Positions 23,677 through 24,382 of a DNA stretch of 24,382 bases are shown here, in pieces; position 1 is the stretch's first letter; every line of letters begins with the position of its first letter. The translations under genes and the position numbers were made by a program. Source of the stretch: Treponema sp. (lineage in GTDB: Bacteria > Spirochaetota > Spirochaetia > Treponematales > Treponemataceae); the NCBI GenBank assembly GCA_018385415.1, contig JAHAZA010000089.1:1-24382 (forward strand), written 5' to 3'. The notes under the pieces were generated by a model. That model saw nothing but the letters and a program-made list of their open reading frames with translations. It was not told the origin of the DNA and ran no database searches.

Positions 23677-24316
23677 GTATACAAAAGAAGATTTAAATAT
23701 AATTGCAAAAGAATGTAATTTTAATCGTGACACACTTGAAAAAGTAATTCGTCTTATAAAAATATTAGATTTTATTAACACAAATTCAAAAATAAAAGAA
23801 AAACTTGTGTTAAAAGGAGGAACTGCAATAAATCTTTCTGTATTAGAACTACCTCGTCTTTCTGTTGATATCGATTTAGACTATATGGACAATATTAGTA
23901 GAGAACAAATGCTTTTAGAAAGAAAAATTATTACTTCTAAATTAAAACGATTTTTTGAAATGGAAGATTACGTCTTAAGTCCTAAATCTAAAAGCCGGCA
24001 TAGTTTAGATTCGTTTGTACTTAATTATATTAATTCAGCTGGAGTAAATGATAATATAAAGGTTGAAATAAATTATTCTCTTCGAAGTCATCTTTTTGAA
24101 TGTATACATAAAAAAATTAAATTAAAAAATGCTCTAGCAGCATTGCAACCAGTTCTCCACAAAGGAAGTAAGATAGAGTTAGAACTCTATAAAAAAATTG
24201 TAAAAAAATTTGTTGCAAAAGTAATTAATATTGATGATAAAGAAAGGGAATTTTTAGATTTATTTAAGCAAAGGATATATAACCAGAATTGCTTTTTTCT
24301 GATGAATACATACTAA
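23669..24316 (+). CDS. abiEii: AbiEii-type nucleotidyltransferase toxin, apparently damaged
   Basis: This 215-codon frame begins like an AbiEii/AbiGii toxin, a nucleotidyltransferase that inhibits growth. LVLKGGTAINL (Lys49, Gly50-Gly51) and RLSVDIDLDY (Asp67, Asp69) form the catalytic GG...DxD site, and DNIKVEINYSLR follows. Two defects are visible. After residue about 152 the text jumps to ALQPVLHKGSKIEL, which in relatives belongs near the C-terminus, so the helical segment with the RDLYD-type motif seems deleted in frame. At 24283-24284 one C appears lost, so the protein ends with an unrelated tail (QNCFFLMNTY) while the expected ending continues in another frame. The start has AAGGAGA eight bases ahead. 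The deletion is judged from family memory; the frameshift is seen directly. Confidence 0.75.
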   Translation: MFEYTKEDLNIIAKECNFNRDTLEKVIRLIKILDFINTNSKIKEKLVLKGGTAINLSVLELPRLSVDIDLDYMDNISREQMLLERKIITSKLKRFFEMEDYVLSPKSKSRHSLDSFVLNYINSAGVNDNIKVEINYSLRSHLFECIHKKIKLKNALAALQPVLHKGSKIELELYKKIVKKFVAKVINIDDKEREFLDLFKQRIYNQNCFFLMNTY

Positions 24317-24382
24317 AAAATATAAAAAATCATCCAATGGTTATGTGGAAACTTAATGAAAATAAAATTGAAAGACCTATAA
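24283..24382 (+). pseudogene. Out-of-frame C-terminal end of the AbiEii gene, cut by the window edge
   Basis: In the -1 frame relative to the toxin gene, the sequence reads PELLFSDEYILKNIKNHPMVMWKL and stays open to the last base. The HPM-x-WKL ending is typical of AbiEii proteins, so this is the displaced end of that gene rather than a separate one. Confidence 0.7.

Overview
The window looks like a piece of chromosome from a low-GC, anaerobic, host- or gut-associated spirochaete, most likely a Treponema relative. The grounds are the AT-rich code, several Spirochaete-style lipoproteins (lipoboxes ending MSC, FAGC, AAGC), an FbpABC/BitABC-type importer, oxygen-sensitive indolepyruvate oxidoreductase and a secreted GH16 glucanase. 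This assignment is inference; no rRNA or other phylogenetic marker is present. No tRNA, rRNA, CRISPR array, intact insertion sequence or origin was seen.

Layout. 1-2811 is a restriction-modification island: a decayed C5 cytosine methyltransferase, an R.HhaI-like endonuclease, and facing it an M.HhaI-like methyltransferase (predicted target GCGC) followed by a 94-residue ORF. The methyltransferase promoter contains a perfect inverted repeat with two GCGC sites beside the -10 box. 2942-4803 holds an AraC-type regulator and ketopantoate reductase. 4774-9244 (minus) holds a GT2 glycosyltransferase, a large lipoprotein split by a one-base frameshift, a TtcA-like PP-loop protein and a shortened YncE-like beta-propeller. 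9401-10105 (plus) is an HD-domain hydrolase. 10270-16572 (minus) is an envelope and nutrient block: FbpABC-type ABC importer, GH16 lipoprotein glucanase and a 5'-nucleotidase lipoprotein. 16681-22626 (minus) is a five-gene cluster: acyl-CoA synthetase, IorA, IorB, a DUF2971 protein and a CDF transporter with a manganese-type site. 22906 to the edge is an AbiE-type toxin-antitoxin pair whose toxin gene looks damaged.

How the genes fit together. The CoA ligase and IorAB can interconvert aryl acids, aryl-CoA and arylpyruvates, either to salvage arylacetates into aromatic amino acids or to ferment those amino acids. The ABC importer, glucanase and nucleotidase all act at or outside the inner membrane and suit a polysaccharide- and nucleotide-scavenging life. 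Both window ends carry defence-type modules, and both contain broken genes.

Two patterns stand out. First, at least seven genes start exactly six bases after a -10 hexamer (an eighth after seven), so the predicted transcript begins at or next to the start codon: leaderless mRNAs. The same strand of DNA uses ordinary Shine-Dalgarno starts elsewhere. Second, four genes show internal deletions or one-base frameshifts (methyltransferase relict, split lipoprotein, beta-propeller, AbiEii). All family assignments are from reading the sequence and from memory of the families; no search was run.
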